Shown: positions 34,439 through 43,245, counted from the stretch's first letter. The stretch is DNA of 64,000 nucleotides from Demequina sp. NBRC 110056 (GCF_002090155.1 NZ_BBRM01000008.1:62001-126000); one strand, 5' to 3'. Made by a program: numbers and translations. Notes: generated by a model not told the origin, from the letters alone.

Positions 34439-34476
34439 AGGGCCGATGCGCGGGAAGCCTCCCGCGCATCGGCCCT
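34439..34476. terminator. Perfect 17-bp hairpin made of two inverted M words
   Basis: AGGGCCGATGCGCGGGA (34439-34455) pairs exactly with TCCCGCGCATCGGCCCT (34460-34476) across a 4-nt loop, 36 nt after the permease stop. Both arms contain the M word. It acts as a likely terminator of the exporter operon. Confidence 0.8.
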
Positions 34477-34491
34477 ACGTCGTATGCGGCC

Positions 34492-34589
34492 CTCGCCGGT
34501 CCCCAGGGACGAACGGCGAGACGTCCGTGGGAACGCGTGGAACCGACCCGTTCTCACGGAACGATCGCTGATGCGCCCGTGAGAACGGG
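34492..34589. terminator. Two further hairpins between convergent exporter and dtd genes
   Basis: The first hairpin has arms CTCGCCG (34492-34498) and CGGCGAG (34514-34520) around an inner GTCCC/GGGAC. The second has a perfect 13-bp stem CCCGTTCTCACGG / CCGTGAGAACGGG (34547-34559 and 34577-34589) with a 17-nt loop, 19 nt after the dtd stop on the minus strand. Confidence 0.7.
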
Positions 34590-34608
34590 GGCCGTCGCGA
34601 CCGCGCGG

Positions 34609-35034
34609 CTACGCCTCGACGAGGATCGTCATCGGCCCATCGTTCACGAGCTCGACGTCCATCATCGCCCCGAACACCCCGCTGCCGACCGTGAGCCCCC
34701 GCGCGCGCAGCGCCTCGACCACCGCCTCGACGAGCGGCTCGGCCACCGGCCCGGGCGCGGCGCCGTTCCACGACGGCCGGCGCCCCTTGCGGACGTCCGC
34801 GTACAGCGTGAACTGCGACACCACGATGACGGGAGCGTTGACGTCGGAGGCCGAACGCTCGTCGTCGAGGATCCGCAGCTCCGCGATCTTGCGGGCGATC
34901 GTCGCGACCTGCTCGGGGCCGTCATCGTGCGTCGCCCCCACAAGCGCCACGATCCCTTGACGCTCGAACGACGCCGTGACGCGCCCCTCGACCGTCACCG
35001 ACGCGCGCGAGGCACGCTGAAGCACGGCGCGCAT
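34609..35034 (-). CDS. dtd: D-aminoacyl-tRNA deacylase
   Basis: A 141-residue DTD that hydrolyses D-amino acids from tRNA. It shows [17 protein letters not shown] at the N-terminus, the active-site [17 protein letters not shown] (SQFTL motif) and the C-terminal [11 protein letters not shown] (the NxGPxT motif, here NDGPMT). The length is typical. The start codon ATG is part of an M word (GGCCGATGCGCGCC) 8 nt upstream of the DUF2516 stop, so intergenic repeat and initiation site overlap. Confidence 0.94.
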   Translation of the reverse strand: MRAVLQRASRASVTVEGRVTASFERQGIVALVGATHDDGPEQVATIARKIAELRILDDERSASDVNAPVIVVSQFTLYADVRKGRRPSWNGAAPGPVAEPLVEAVVEALRARGLTVGSGVFGAMMDVELVNDGPMTILVEA

Positions 35035-35041
35035 CGGCCGT

Positions 35042-35404
35042 CTACCAGCCCCCGTTGGAGCGGTTGCCGCGTCCGCCCGAGCCGTAGTTGTTCTGGCGCA
35101 CCTTGGGGCGCACGTCCACGAAGTAGTAGATGACCACGGCGATCGCCGCGATGCCGAGCAGCCCGAGCGCGCCACCGCCGCCGAAGCCGAACACGTTGGG
35201 ACCGAACGGCAGCGGGGGCATGGACACGAACGCGATGAGCGCCGCGACGCCCATGATGACGAGCCAGATCGTCTTGCTCTGCTTGCCCGCGTTCGTGAAC
35301 GCGGTGGTGGGGTACTTGGCCGCGTCGATAAGCGCCCACACCGAGCCCACGAGGGCGCCGGCGGAGATGAGCCAGATGACGAGGGCTTGCAGGAAACCGA
35401 ACAC
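35042..35404 (-). CDS. DUF2516 family membrane protein
   Basis: A 120-residue protein with three membrane segments ([59 protein letters not shown]) and a Gly/Asn-rich tail [15 protein letters not shown]. This is the DUF2516 pattern, conserved in Actinobacteria and regularly encoded near ygfZ and dtd. The function is unknown. It probably forms an operon with dtd. Confidence 0.87.
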   Translation of the reverse strand: MFGFLQALVIWLISAGALVGSVWALIDAAKYPTTAFTNAGKQSKTIWLVIMGVAALIAFVSMPPLPFGPNVFGFGGGGALGLLGIAAIAVVIYYFVDVRPKVRQNNYGSGGRGNRSNGGW

Positions 35405-35434
35405 GTGCGGCCTTTCAGTAACGGTCGGAGGTGC

Positions 35435-35866
35435 TCAGGCCAGTCTAGGCGGCAGCACGGTGAGCCCCTCGGCGCGGCCCGCGTCCGCGAGACGCCGGTC
35501 CCAGGCGGCCAGGATGGGCTTGGCCTCCGCGAGCAGCAGCGCGCTCGCGAGGTGGATCGCGTCGCCCGCGCGGAGCGGTCGGCGGTCGGCGAGGTCACCG
35601 GCGTGCTGGGCGATCGCTGGGGTCACCTCCACCGTGGCGAGCGAGGGCCACAGCTCCTTCCACCGGTCGCGCGCCTGCGCGGCAGGCGCGGCGTCGATGC
35701 GGCCGATGCGCTCGGCGGCCGCCAGCACCGACCTCACCTCGGCGTCGGCGATGCGGGAGGTGACGAGCGCGTCCGCGTGCTTCCACAGCCCGACGGCGAG
35801 CGGCGTTCCGGTCTCGAGCACGCACAACTTCACGAGGGCGGACGTGTCGACGTAGACGACGGCCAC
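35435..35866 (-). CDS. PIN-domain toxin (VapC-like ribonuclease)
   Basis: A 143-residue PIN domain. Acidic residues appear in the right order: [14 protein letters not shown] (Asp-Thr-Ser-Ala), [12 protein letters not shown] (Glu), [14 protein letters not shown] (Asp-Ala-x-H-L-A-x-A) and the final [11 protein letters not shown] (Asp). These would chelate Mg2+ for RNA cleavage. The GTG start at 35866 lies 3 nt after the antitoxin stop, so this is a classical antitoxin-toxin operon. The RNA target is unknown. Confidence 0.9.
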   Translation of the reverse strand: MAVVYVDTSALVKLCVLETGTPLAVGLWKHADALVTSRIADAEVRSVLAAAERIGRIDAAPAAQARDRWKELWPSLATVEVTPAIAQHAGDLADRRPLRAGDAIHLASALLLAEAKPILAAWDRRLADAGRAEGLTVLPPRLA

Positions 35867-35869
35867 GGG

Positions 35870-36139
35870 CTACCTCCGCATGCGGCCGAGCAGGCTCGAC
35901 AGCGCATCCTTGGCGGCCTCAGCCTGGGGCAGTCGCGGCACGGCCCGCGACTCGGCGGGGGGAGTGATGAGGCCTTCGGCCTCGAGGCGCGTCAGAAGGT
36001 CGGCTGACTCGACGCCGGTGAGGCGCGCGACGGGCACGCCGCGCTCGGTGATGATGACGGCCTCGCCGTCCTTGGCGGCCTCGAGCGCCTGGGTGAGGCC
36101 CTTGCGCAGCTCCGTCACTGAGATCTCCACGGTTGTCAC
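35870..36139 (-). CDS. Phd/YefM-type antitoxin
   Basis: An 89-residue antitoxin. The N-terminal fold VEISVTELRKGLTQALEAAKDGEAVIITERGVPVARLTGV is the Phd/YefM DNA-binding pattern, and the C-terminal part (LPQAEAAKDALSSLLGRM) would wrap the toxin. The GTG start at 36139 is used. Repeat B copy 4 begins 27 nt upstream, where the promoter should lie. Phd-type antitoxins paired with PIN toxins are common VapBC variants. Confidence 0.88.
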   Translation of the reverse strand: MTTVEISVTELRKGLTQALEAAKDGEAVIITERGVPVARLTGVESADLLTRLEAEGLITPPAESRAVPRLPQAEAAKDALSSLLGRMRR

Positions 36140-36165
36140 CGTACTCCCGCGTGGCGGTGATCGGC

Positions 36166-36227
36166 AGGTGGCGCGCGGTCCTCCAGGGCGCTCGTGGGCA
36201 GAGAAGCGCGCAGAGATCGTTCCTACA
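36166..36227 (-). repeat. Intergenic repeat B, copy 4
   Basis: On the minus strand, box 1 TGTAGGAACGATCTCTGCGC starts at 36227 and box 2 (TGGAGGACCGCGCGCC) at 36185, exactly 42 nt apart. An M word in its long form (36249-36268) lies just upstream on this strand, next to the ygfZ stop. The element separates ygfZ from the antitoxin gene. Confidence 0.78.
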
Positions 36228-36268
36228 GGAGCGGCAGACGAGGACGGTGGGCCGATGCGCTCGCTGGG

Positions 36269-37417
36269 TCAGTCGGGCAGGTCGCCGCCGTCGGCGGCGC
36301 ACCCCTTGCCCATGAGCAGCCCCTTCATCGTGGGCCCGGGCTTGGGAGGACGGTCAGCCGAGAAGCCGTCCGCGTTCACGATGAGCTCCTGGCTCGCGGC
36401 GAGCGGTCCGCCGTCGGACGGCACGGTGAGCACCGAGGACGGGTCGACGGAGCGCTTGAGCACCGCCAGGGCGATCGGTCCCAGCTCGTGGTGGCGCGCC
36501 ACGGAGGTCACGCGGCCCACCTCGCGGGCGTCGTCGCCGTCGCCCTGCAGGACCGGAGCGCCCGGCTCCGGCAGGGCGTGGCCCGAGCCGTCGAGGTGCA
36601 GCATCGTCAGGCGGCGCGGCGGCCGGCCCACGTTGTGGACCTTCGCGACGGTCTCCTGGCCGCGGTAGCAGCCCTTGTGCAGGTGGACGGCGGTGCGCAG
36701 CCAGTCGAGCTCGTGCGGCAGCGAGGTCTCGTCGACCTCGCGCGCGGCGCGCGGACGATGCGCGGCGATGCGGGCGGCCTCGGTCGCCCAGGTGCCGACG
36801 AGGGTCCAGCCCGCCTCGACGCGGGCGTCGATCGCGGCCTCGAGCTCGGCGCGCGGCACGAGCACCAGTCGCCATGCGCGCTCCGCGCCGGCGTGCGGCT
36901 GGTCGGGGGTCGCGGCGTAGGTGGTGCCGCCCGCGACGATGCCGGGCCACGGGTCGACCCACGTGACCGGCTCGCCGTCGGCCGCGGGGGCGGCGACGGC
37001 CTCGCCCAGCGCGGCCCAGTCCGCAGTGGCGTCGGCGACCTCGACCCGCAGCATGAAGCGCATGCGATCCAGGAACAGTGCGAGCGCGGGGGCGGACTCG
37101 GAGATCAGCCACGCGGTCTCGCCGTCGTCGACGATGCCGGCGACGTGCTCGATGCGCCCTTGCGGGGACAGGATCATCAGCTCGCTCGACTGGCCGGGTG
37201 CCAGGGCGCCGACCTGCTGCGTCGACAGCGAGTCGAGCCACGACAGCCGGTCGGGCCCGGTGACGGTGACGATGCCGAGGTGCGACTGGTCGGCGACGGC
37301 GCGACCGGCCTCGAGCGCGCGCTGCTCGGCGGTGGGATCGCCGTAGTGCCACGCGACGCCGGCATCGGCGCCCGTGTCGTCGACGGCGCCGGGTCGGGTC
37401 AGCAGGGGGGAGGTCAT
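36269..37417 (-). CDS. ygfZ: YgfZ/GcvT-like folate-binding protein
   Basis: A 382-residue protein of the YgfZ/Iba57 group, which aids assembly or repair of Fe-S enzymes with tetrahydrofolate. It has WHYGDPTAEQRALEAGRAVADQSHLGIVTVTGPDRLSWLDSL, and the signature Cys loop HKGCYRGQETV. The C-terminal barrel domain follows. The ATG at 37417 begins MTSPLLTRPG. The FABP gene lies 37 nt upstream in the same direction, an arrangement conserved in actinobacteria. Its stop is directly followed by the long form of M. Confidence 0.9.
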   Translation of the reverse strand: MTSPLLTRPGAVDDTGADAGVAWHYGDPTAEQRALEAGRAVADQSHLGIVTVTGPDRLSWLDSLSTQQVGALAPGQSSELMILSPQGRIEHVAGIVDDGETAWLISESAPALALFLDRMRFMLRVEVADATADWAALGEAVAAPAADGEPVTWVDPWPGIVAGGTTYAATPDQPHAGAERAWRLVLVPRAELEAAIDARVEAGWTLVGTWATEAARIAAHRPRAAREVDETSLPHELDWLRTAVHLHKGCYRGQETVAKVHNVGRPPRRLTMLHLDGSGHALPEPGAPVLQGDGDDAREVGRVTSVARHHELGPIALAVLKRSVDPSSVLTVPSDGGPLAASQELIVNADGFSADRPPKPGPTMKGLLMGKGCAADGGDLPD

Positions 37418-37454
37418 GGCGGGGGAACGTCTGGCGGCCGCGGAGGATTCCGGG

Positions 37455-37991
37455 CTACTCGGCCTCGACGCGGGAGAGCTCGGCGCTCATGTAGGACTGC
37501 AGCTCCTCGCCGAAGGCCGCGAGGTCCCACGCCCACATGAGCTGGCCGCTGACGTTGCCGTACATGCGGGTCGCGCCCCGGACGGACGGCCCGGACTCGG
37601 TCGCGGCGGCGAAGCGCGTCGCGAGGTCGATGCGGCCGTTGCCCACGGCACCCATGTAGCAGGTGAGCAGCCCGGAGGCGTCGGACAGGACGACCTCGAC
37701 GGGGTGCTGGAAGTCCTGGAGCTCGACGCCTTCGGGAGCCTCCGGCGAGACGCGCCAGAACCCGGACTCGACGGCCCACACCTGCCCCTGCTCGCCGTCG
37801 GGCCCCATGAGGGACGTCGTGGCCGAGTAGGTGAGATAGGGGCCGCCGTCGTGATCGAAGACGACCTCCTGGACGATCTGCGCTCGCGGCACGCCGGGGT
37901 AGGCGACCTCCCCGTGGCCGGACCAGCGACCCACGAGCCACGCGAGCGGGTAGACCTCGGGGGCGAGGCCCTCGGGGAGGGTGAAGGTCAC
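37455..37991 (-). CDS. Nitrobindin-like (FABP family) beta-barrel protein
   Basis: A 178-residue protein with LAWLVGRWSGHGEVAYPG, the W-x-G-x-G hallmark of nitrobindin/THAP4 heme barrels, and PYLTYSATT. It ends LQSYMSAELSRVEAE. In heme-binding nitrobindins the proximal His lies in this last strand; here the aligned position seems to be Tyr. The GTG at 37991 is chosen because it overlaps the stop of an upstream 36-residue ORF (GTGA). A GTG at 38039 is an alternative. The gene precedes ygfZ. Confidence 0.82.
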   Translation of the reverse strand: MTFTLPEGLAPEVYPLAWLVGRWSGHGEVAYPGVPRAQIVQEVVFDHDGGPYLTYSATTSLMGPDGEQGQVWAVESGFWRVSPEAPEGVELQDFQHPVEVVLSDASGLLTCYMGAVGNGRIDLATRFAAATESGPSVRGATRMYGNVSGQLMWAWDLAAFGEELQSYMSAELSRVEAE

Positions 37992-38098
37992 CGGCGCGGG
38001 CTCCGGAGGATCCGCCAGCCGATGATGCCGGTGATCCACGTGGTGGCGCCGAAGGCCGCCACGGCGAGGGCGGTGAAGGCGATCTCGAGTCCGGTCAT
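37988..38098 (-). CDS. Small single-pass membrane protein (36 residues), overlooked ORF
   Basis: ATG at 38098 to TGA at 37988 encodes MTGLEIAFTALAVAAFGATT followed by WITGIIGWRILRSPRR. This is one hydrophobic helix with a basic C-terminus. GGAGA lies 4 nt before the ATG, and TAGGAT further upstream may be a -10 box. Its stop overlaps the GTG of the nitrobindin-like gene, implying translational coupling. No family is recognised. It may be a leader or a real small membrane protein. Confidence 0.65.
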   Translation of the reverse strand: MTGLEIAFTALAVAAFGATTWITGIIGWRILRSPRR

Positions 38099-38137
38099 GA
38101 TTCTCCGATCCTATCCCGGGCGGCTATGGCCGGGTCG

Positions 38138-38578
38138 TCAGGCGGTGCGCGCTCCCGCGCGCTTGATGAGCAGGTAGATCTCGCAGCCCAGGCAGAAGCC
38201 GAAGACCGCGTTGAGGAACGAGGCGACCGTCACGAACGCGCCGAAGAGCCAGAAGCCCCAGTCGAGCCCGAGCAGGCCGAGCACGAGCGCGGCCGCGGAC
38301 ATGCCGAGGCCCATCTGCTGGGCGAAGCGCGGCGGGCGGAAGGACTCGGTCTCCGTGGGGGCGCCGATGCGCGGACGGATGAGGCGCTTGAACAGCGCGG
38401 ACTGGAGGGTGGCCTGGGGCCCGACCAGGGCGCCGGGCAGGAACAGGGCGACGAGCACTGCCATGGCCACGAATCCCGCAGTGGTGGCGCCCAGCACGAG
38501 CGCGATCACGGCGACCGTGAGCGTCACGGTCGCGCCGAAGCGGTAGCCGCGCGGGTCGATCTGGACGTCCTCAGCCAT
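38138..38578 (-). CDS. DUF4395 membrane protein
   Basis: A 146-residue protein starting MAEDVQIDPRGYRFGATVTLTV with four membrane segments, and the Cys-containing pattern FLNAVFGFCLGCEIYLLIKR that defines DUF4395. The CxxC pair (FCLGCE) faces the membrane edge. DUF4395 genes typically accompany a thioredoxin-like gene, as here 40 nt upstream. The two may form a membrane thiol relay. AAGGAGG precedes the ATG at 38578. Confidence 0.88.
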   Translation of the reverse strand: MAEDVQIDPRGYRFGATVTLTVAVIALVLGATTAGFVAMAVLVALFLPGALVGPQATLQSALFKRLIRPRIGAPTETESFRPPRFAQQMGLGMSAAALVLGLLGLDWGFWLFGAFVTVASFLNAVFGFCLGCEIYLLIKRAGARTA

Positions 38579-38618
38579 CGGTGGTCCTCCTTGGCGGTCG
38601 ATTCTAGGGGGCGCCGGC

Positions 38619-39053
38619 CTAGATGGCGTACCCGTCGGAACGGGAGGCCACGGCGGCGAGCGCCTGCTGGGCCTGCTCGACCGTCGGGGCGCCATCCATG
38701 CGGGCGACGATCGCGCCGTCGCCATCGAGGACGAGCGTGGTCGGGGTGCGCATGATGCTCAGCTCGCGGGCGAGGTCGAGCCGCTCGGAGGCGTCGATCT
38801 CGAGGTGGGTGACGTGCACGTGCTGCTCGGCGACGCCGCGCAGGAGGCGTGCCGTGCCCGGGCACTTCGAGCACATCGGCGTCGAGAACTGCACGAACGT
38901 CGCGTGCGCGCCGCGGGGCGCGCCCAGCTGCTCGGCCGTCAGCACGTCCTCTGAGCTCAGCGCGCGCACGCGTCCCTGGCGACGCTGCCACCACCAGTAG
39001 CCCAGCGACGCCACCGCGAGAAGGGCGACGATCACGAGCGCTCGTTCCAGCAT
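38619..39053 (-). CDS. Membrane-anchored thioredoxin-like protein
   Basis: A 144-residue protein with an N-terminal anchor (RALVIVALLAVASLGYWWWQ) and a thioredoxin domain: FVQFSTPMCSKCPGTARLL (active-site CSKC), HLEIDASERLDLARELSIMRTPTTLVLDGDG (cis-Pro). It probably works with DUF4395 on sulfur or disulfide chemistry. Its ATG is the ATG of an M word (GGAGGGCCGATGCTG), with GGAGG of the repeat placed as the ribosome binding site. Confidence 0.85.
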   Translation of the reverse strand: MLERALVIVALLAVASLGYWWWQRRQGRVRALSSEDVLTAEQLGAPRGAHATFVQFSTPMCSKCPGTARLLRGVAEQHVHVTHLEIDASERLDLARELSIMRTPTTLVLDGDGAIVARMDGAPTVEQAQQALAAVASRSDGYAI

Positions 39054-39072
39054 CGGCCCTCCGTCCTCAGTC

Positions 39073-39807
39073 CTAGCCGATCAGCAGGCGTCCGCCGAGA
39101 TAGATGAGGACGCCGGCCACCAGAACAGGCGTGACGGCCGACGCTATTCCCGCCCACACGGAGTGGGGGCGCGGCTCGCGGCGGTACATCTCGGCGATCG
39201 GCACCACAGCGACGCCCGCGGCGATGCCGACCAGGATGCCGCCGTACCAGGTCACGGACTCGAACAGGAGGCCGGTGGCGCCGCCTGACGCGGCGGCCAA
39301 CACGAGCGCGCCGACGGTGTTGACCGTCGCGTTGCGCGTGAGCACGGAGGCGATGGCGGCCATGGCGAGCGCGGCGGCGCCCGTGACGACGAGGTCCTCC
39401 GCGCCCGGCGTCCGGCTCGAGGCCACCCACGCGGCGCCCGCGGCAGCGATCGCACCGCCCGACGCGGTCGCGGCGACGGCGGTCACGGCGCGACCGGGCG
39501 GGCTCGCGAAGAACACCTCGGAGATCAGCGCGGCCACGACGATCGCGGCGACCGCGACGACCATGTAGCGCAGGTACGGCTCCTGACGCCCGAGCACCAC
39601 GGACGCGAGGGCGATGAGGGACCCCGCGCCGATGATCGAGGTCGACACCCACCGGCGCGACACCCGCGCGAGCACCGGCCAGCCGACGGCGAAGCCGACC
39701 ATCACCAGCAGCACGCCAGCAGCGAGATACCTGGTCCCCAGGAACCCGGTGGTGGCGATCACCGATGCCGCGACAGCAGTGATCGTCGCCCGGGTGGTGG
39801 GATTCAT
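39073..39807 (-). CDS. Polytopic membrane protein of unknown function
   Basis: A 244-residue protein with about eight hydrophobic segments from MNPTTRATITAVAASVIATTG to VTPVLVAGVLIYLGGRLLIG. No transporter or enzyme motif is evident. It begins the minus-strand run leading to thioredoxin, DUF4395, the small ORF, FABP and ygfZ, with gaps of 20-60 nt. The ATG at 39807 has only a short leader toward the divergent glnR gene. Confidence 0.65.
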   Translation of the reverse strand: MNPTTRATITAVAASVIATTGFLGTRYLAAGVLLVMVGFAVGWPVLARVSRRWVSTSIIGAGSLIALASVVLGRQEPYLRYMVVAVAAIVVAALISEVFFASPPGRAVTAVAATASGGAIAAAGAAWVASSRTPGAEDLVVTGAAALAMAAIASVLTRNATVNTVGALVLAAASGGATGLLFESVTWYGGILVGIAAGVAVVPIAEMYRREPRPHSVWAGIASAVTPVLVAGVLIYLGGRLLIG

Positions 39808-39863
39808 GGGGGTTAGTGTCTCATCCACCACGCCGCTACAGTTAAGGCCGAACGGAGGTGGCG

Positions 39864-40583
39864 ATGGCCGACCTGTTGGTGCTGACACCGTCGCGTGACG
39901 GTGCGCCTGACGTCCTGCCCGCCCTCGGTCTGCTCTCCCACAGGACTCGGGTGCTGCCGCCCGAGCCGTCCGCCATGCTGGACGCCCTCGACGCCGACGT
40001 CGTGATCGTCGACGGCCGCCACGACCTGGCCGAGGCACGTAACAACTGCAAGCTCGTGCACGTCACGGGCGTCTCGGTGCCCCTGCTGCTGGTGCTGCGC
40101 GAGGGCGGCCTGTCGATCGTGAACGCCGACTGGGGCGCGGACGACGTCGTGCTCGCCGACGCCTCGCCGGCCGAGGTCGAGGCCCGCATCCGGCTGATGA
40201 TCGGCCGCGCGAACGCCGAGGACCCGCTCGAGAAGGCCGCGGAGTTCTCCTCCGGCGACCTCACCGTCGACGTGGGCGGCTACACCGCCCGACTCAAGGG
40301 CGTGCCGCTCGACCTCACCTACAAGGAGTTCGAGCTCCTCAAGTACCTGATGCAGCACCCGGGCCGCGTGTACACGCGCGACCAGCTGCTGCAGGAGGTG
40401 TGGGGCTTCGACTACTACGGCGGCACGCGCACCGTCGACGTCCACGTGCGACGCCTCCGCGCGAAGCTCGGCGCGGAGCACGAGCACCTCATCGGCACCG
40501 TGCGCAACGTCGGCTACCGCTTCGACCCCCCGCAGCCCAAGCAGCCCGCCGCCGAGCGCGGCGACAAGGAGAGCGCTCGGTAG
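39864..40583 (+). CDS. glnR: GlnR-type orphan response regulator of nitrogen metabolism
   Basis: A 239-residue regulator. The N-terminal half ([64 protein letters not shown]) closely follows GlnR of Streptomyces. The winged helix ([55 protein letters not shown]) is OmpR-type. Receiver residues are atypical, as in GlnR, which works without a kinase. GGAGG lies 5 nt before the ATG. Its neighbourhood (thioredoxin, FABP, ygfZ, dtd) agrees with the conserved actinobacterial locus. It would control glnA, amtB and nitrate genes elsewhere. Confidence 0.87.
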   Translation: MADLLVLTPSRDGAPDVLPALGLLSHRTRVLPPEPSAMLDALDADVVIVDGRHDLAEARNNCKLVHVTGVSVPLLLVLREGGLSIVNADWGADDVVLADASPAEVEARIRLMIGRANAEDPLEKAAEFSSGDLTVDVGGYTARLKGVPLDLTYKEFELLKYLMQHPGRVYTRDQLLQEVWGFDYYGGTRTVDVHVRRLRAKLGAEHEHLIGTVRNVGYRFDPPQPKQPAAERGDKESAR

Positions 40584-40620
40584 GCTGGGGGCACCCCCTG
40601 ACCCCCCACCCGGAGACTCG

Positions 40621-41979
40621 ATGGCCACCTCCAGCAACTCCCGCCTGTTCTCTCGTCTGACGCCGTCCACCGAGCGCACCCTCGCGGATGTGCTGCGCGC
40701 GGAGCGTACGGGCGGCATCCTGCTCCTCGCGGCGACCGTCATCGCGCTGATCTGGGCGAACTCGGCCTGGTCAGAGTCGTACGAGACCATCAAGGCGTTC
40801 GAGTTCGGGCCCGAGTCGCTGCACCTGCACCTGTCGGTCGAGGGCTGGGCCAAGGACGGCCTGCTCGCCATCTTCTTCTTCGTGGTCGGCCTCGAGCTCA
40901 AGCGCGAGATCGTCGCCGGTGAGCTGCGCAAGCCCGCCACCGCGATCGTGCCCATCGTTGCCGCCATCGGCGGCATGGCGGTCCCCGCGGGCATCTACGT
41001 CGCCGTCAACCTCATGCAGGAGGGCGGGTCGACGGCTGGGTGGGCCGTGCCCACCGCGACGGACATCGCCTTCGCGATCGCCGTGCTCGCCGTCGTCGGC
41101 AAGTGGCTGCCGAACGCCCTGCGCGCGTTCCTGCTGACGCTCGCCGTGGTCGACGACCTGCTGGCGATCATCATCATCGCCGCGTTCTTCTCGTCCGACC
41201 TGCACTTCGAGTGGCTCGCCGCGTCCGCCGTGGCCATCGCCGTGTTCGGCTTCCTTGCACGCAAGGGCATCACCCACTGGTGGATCCTCATCCCGCTGGG
41301 CGTCATCGCGTGGGCGACCATGCACGCCTCGGGCGTGCACGCCACCATCGCGGGCGTCGCGCTCGGCATGGTCGTGCCTGCCGTCGCGCGCAAGGGCGAG
41401 CGGTCGTCGCTCGCGGAGCATTGGGAGCACCTGTGGCGTCCGGTCTCGGCCGGCGTCGCGGTGCCGATCTTCGCCCTGTTCGCCGCGGGCGTCGCCATCA
41501 GCGCCGAGAGCCTCGCGACCGCCGCGGCGGACCCGATCGCGCAGGGCATCTTCCTGGGTCTGGTGGTCGGCAAGCCGCTGGGCATCCTGCTGTTCACCTT
41601 CGTGGCCGCGAAGATCCTGCGCGCAGGGCTCGACCGAGGCCTGTCCTGGTGGGACGTCGGCTCGGTGGGGTTCGTCGCCGGAATCGGCTTCACCGTGTCG
41701 CTGCTCATCGGCGACCTGGCGTTCGGCGACGAGAGCACCGTGGGCGCCGAGGTCAAGATGGCCGTGCTGTTCGCGTCGCTCACCGCCGCGATCATCGGTG
41801 CCGTCCTGCTCACGTGGCGGGACCGGCACTACCGGCGCATCTACGAGCGCCGCTCGACCCCCCTCGAGGAGTCGCGCCTCGTCGCCCAGCGGTTCGGCGC
41901 GCTCGGCGCGCGCGAAGACGTGGACGTCGACGAGCTGCCGGCGCCCGATGCCGAGGACCCGAACCCGGACAAGCACTAG
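40621..41979 (+). CDS. nhaA: Na+/H+ antiporter NhaA
   Basis: A 452-residue antiporter with about 12 membrane segments. It shows LKREIVAGELRKPATAIVPIVAAIGGMAVPAGIYVAVN, the ion-binding WAVPTATDIAFAIAVLAVVGKWLPNALRAFLLTLAVVDDLLAIIIIAAFF with the paired Asp residues in VVDDL, and a later GIGFTVSLLIGDLAF. The C-terminal tail is hydrophilic. It exchanges Na+ for protons across the membrane. It lies 37 nt after glnR, but this is probably a separate function. Confidence 0.95.
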   Translation: MATSSNSRLFSRLTPSTERTLADVLRAERTGGILLLAATVIALIWANSAWSESYETIKAFEFGPESLHLHLSVEGWAKDGLLAIFFFVVGLELKREIVAGELRKPATAIVPIVAAIGGMAVPAGIYVAVNLMQEGGSTAGWAVPTATDIAFAIAVLAVVGKWLPNALRAFLLTLAVVDDLLAIIIIAAFFSSDLHFEWLAASAVAIAVFGFLARKGITHWWILIPLGVIAWATMHASGVHATIAGVALGMVVPAVARKGERSSLAEHWEHLWRPVSAGVAVPIFALFAAGVAISAESLATAAADPIAQGIFLGLVVGKPLGILLFTFVAAKILRAGLDRGLSWWDVGSVGFVAGIGFTVSLLIGDLAFGDESTVGAEVKMAVLFASLTAAIIGAVLLTWRDRHYRRIYERRSTPLEESRLVAQRFGALGAREDVDVDELPAPDAEDPNPDKH

Positions 41980-42022
41980 CGTTCCGGCTCCCGGCGGCGC
42001 GTTCGCAGCGCCGATGCGCGTG

Positions 42023-42730
42023 TCAGGACGCGGGCGCCCTCACCTTCGCGCCGGGTGCGCTCGGGCACAGGGCGGCGATCTCGCACGCGCCGCACTCGGG
42101 CTTGCGGGCCTTGCACCGGCGGCGCCCGTGGAAGATCACGCGGTGCGACCACAGCGTCCACTCGCTGCGCTCGACGAGCGCCATGAGGTCGCGCTCGACC
42201 ACGACGGGGTCCTCGTTGACGGTGAGGCCCAGGCGGCGGGCGAGGCGACCCATGTGGGTGTCGACCGTGATCCCGGGCACTCCGAATGCGTTGCCGAGCA
42301 CCACGTTCGCGGTCTTGCGGCCGACGCCCCGCAGCGTGGTGAGGTCGTGCAGGCGGCCCGGCACCTGGCCGTCGTAGCGCTCGACGATGTCGCGGCTGAG
42401 CCCCAGCAGCGACTCCGCCTTCGCCCGGTAGAAGCCGGTGGGCTTGATGAGCGCCTCGAGCCGGTCGCGGTCCGCGCCGGCCATCTCCTGGGCGTCCGGG
42501 TAGACGGCGAACAGCCCCGGCGTGACCTGGTTGACGCGCACGTCGGTGCACTGCGCGCTGAGCACCGTCGCGACGAGCAGCTGGAACGGCGTCTGGTAGT
42601 CCAGCTCGCAGTGCGCGTCCGGGTAGACCTCGGCGAGCGCACGGTTCACGGCGCGCGCGCGGCGCGTGAGCGCCACGGGCGGTGCGTCCATGCCCTCGAC
42701 AGCGACGGTGAGGGGTGTGCGGGAGGCCAT
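42023..42730 (-). CDS. nth: Endonuclease III
   Basis: A 235-residue DNA glycosylase/AP lyase for oxidised pyrimidines. It has [22 protein letters not shown], the HhH and catalytic region [40 protein letters not shown] (Lys in GRKTA and Asp in VDTH), and the [4Fe-4S] cluster [17 protein letters not shown]. The ATG at 42730 is used. It is divergent from the crp operon, an arrangement common in actinobacteria. Confidence 0.95.
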   Translation of the reverse strand: MASRTPLTVAVEGMDAPPVALTRRARAVNRALAEVYPDAHCELDYQTPFQLLVATVLSAQCTDVRVNQVTPGLFAVYPDAQEMAGADRDRLEALIKPTGFYRAKAESLLGLSRDIVERYDGQVPGRLHDLTTLRGVGRKTANVVLGNAFGVPGITVDTHMGRLARRLGLTVNEDPVVVERDLMALVERSEWTLWSHRVIFHGRRRCKARKPECGACEIAALCPSAPGAKVRAPAS

Positions 42731-42831
42731 GGATCCAGCGTAGGCGAGGGCCTCAAGGCCGCTCGCACGCCGGCCGATAGAGAGGGCGTCGGAGCGCGCC
42801 GCGCCCGTGTCCATCGAGCCCGGAGGTGACC

Positions 42832-43245
42832 GTGCCCACGTCGGATCTGTCGGCTCAGGTCACCGAGCTTCGGCACCGCCGCCGCGAGATCCGCCGCGAG
42901 CTCGCGAGGGTGCGCTGGTGGCGCCGCCTGGTGCAGGCGCGCAAGGACCTCGTGATCGCCCAGCTGGCCGACGTCGCCGAGCTCGAGCGGCTCGGGATGG
43001 ACGACGCCTGGGAGGCGCTCGCGGCCGATGCTCCCACCACGGCGGAGCTGTCGGGAGCCGTGTGGCCCGACGCGGAGAGTGCGACTCCCGCGAGCGTGGA
43101 GGCGCTCCAGAGCCTCGATGCCCGGCTACAGTCGTACGAGGACCGTGTCAGCGACAATCTGGAGATGGTGACGGGGCAGATGGTGAGAGCACTGGGACAG
43201 CAGCGCCGAGTGTCCACCCCCCCGCGAGGAGGCGACCATGGGTGA
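42832..43245 (+). CDS. Small coiled-coil protein of unknown function
   Basis: A 137-residue protein rich in Arg, Glu, Ala and Leu. [39 protein letters not shown] is a likely coiled coil, and the C-terminal half contains [22 protein letters not shown]. There is no membrane segment and no family is recognised. The GTG at 42832 is decided by GGAGG 5 nt upstream. It overlaps the crp start by 8 nt, so it is coupled to crp. Confidence 0.65.
   Translation: MPTSDLSAQVTELRHRRREIRRELARVRWWRRLVQARKDLVIAQLADVAELERLGMDDAWEALAADAPTTAELSGAVWPDAESATPASVEALQSLDARLQSYEDRVSDNLEMVTGQMVRALGQQRRVSTPPRGGDHG

Noticed and set aside
42731-42814. Upstream extension of nth to 42814
   Set aside because: The extra residues are not conserved-looking and overlap the divergent promoter region; the ATG at 42730 gives the normal length.
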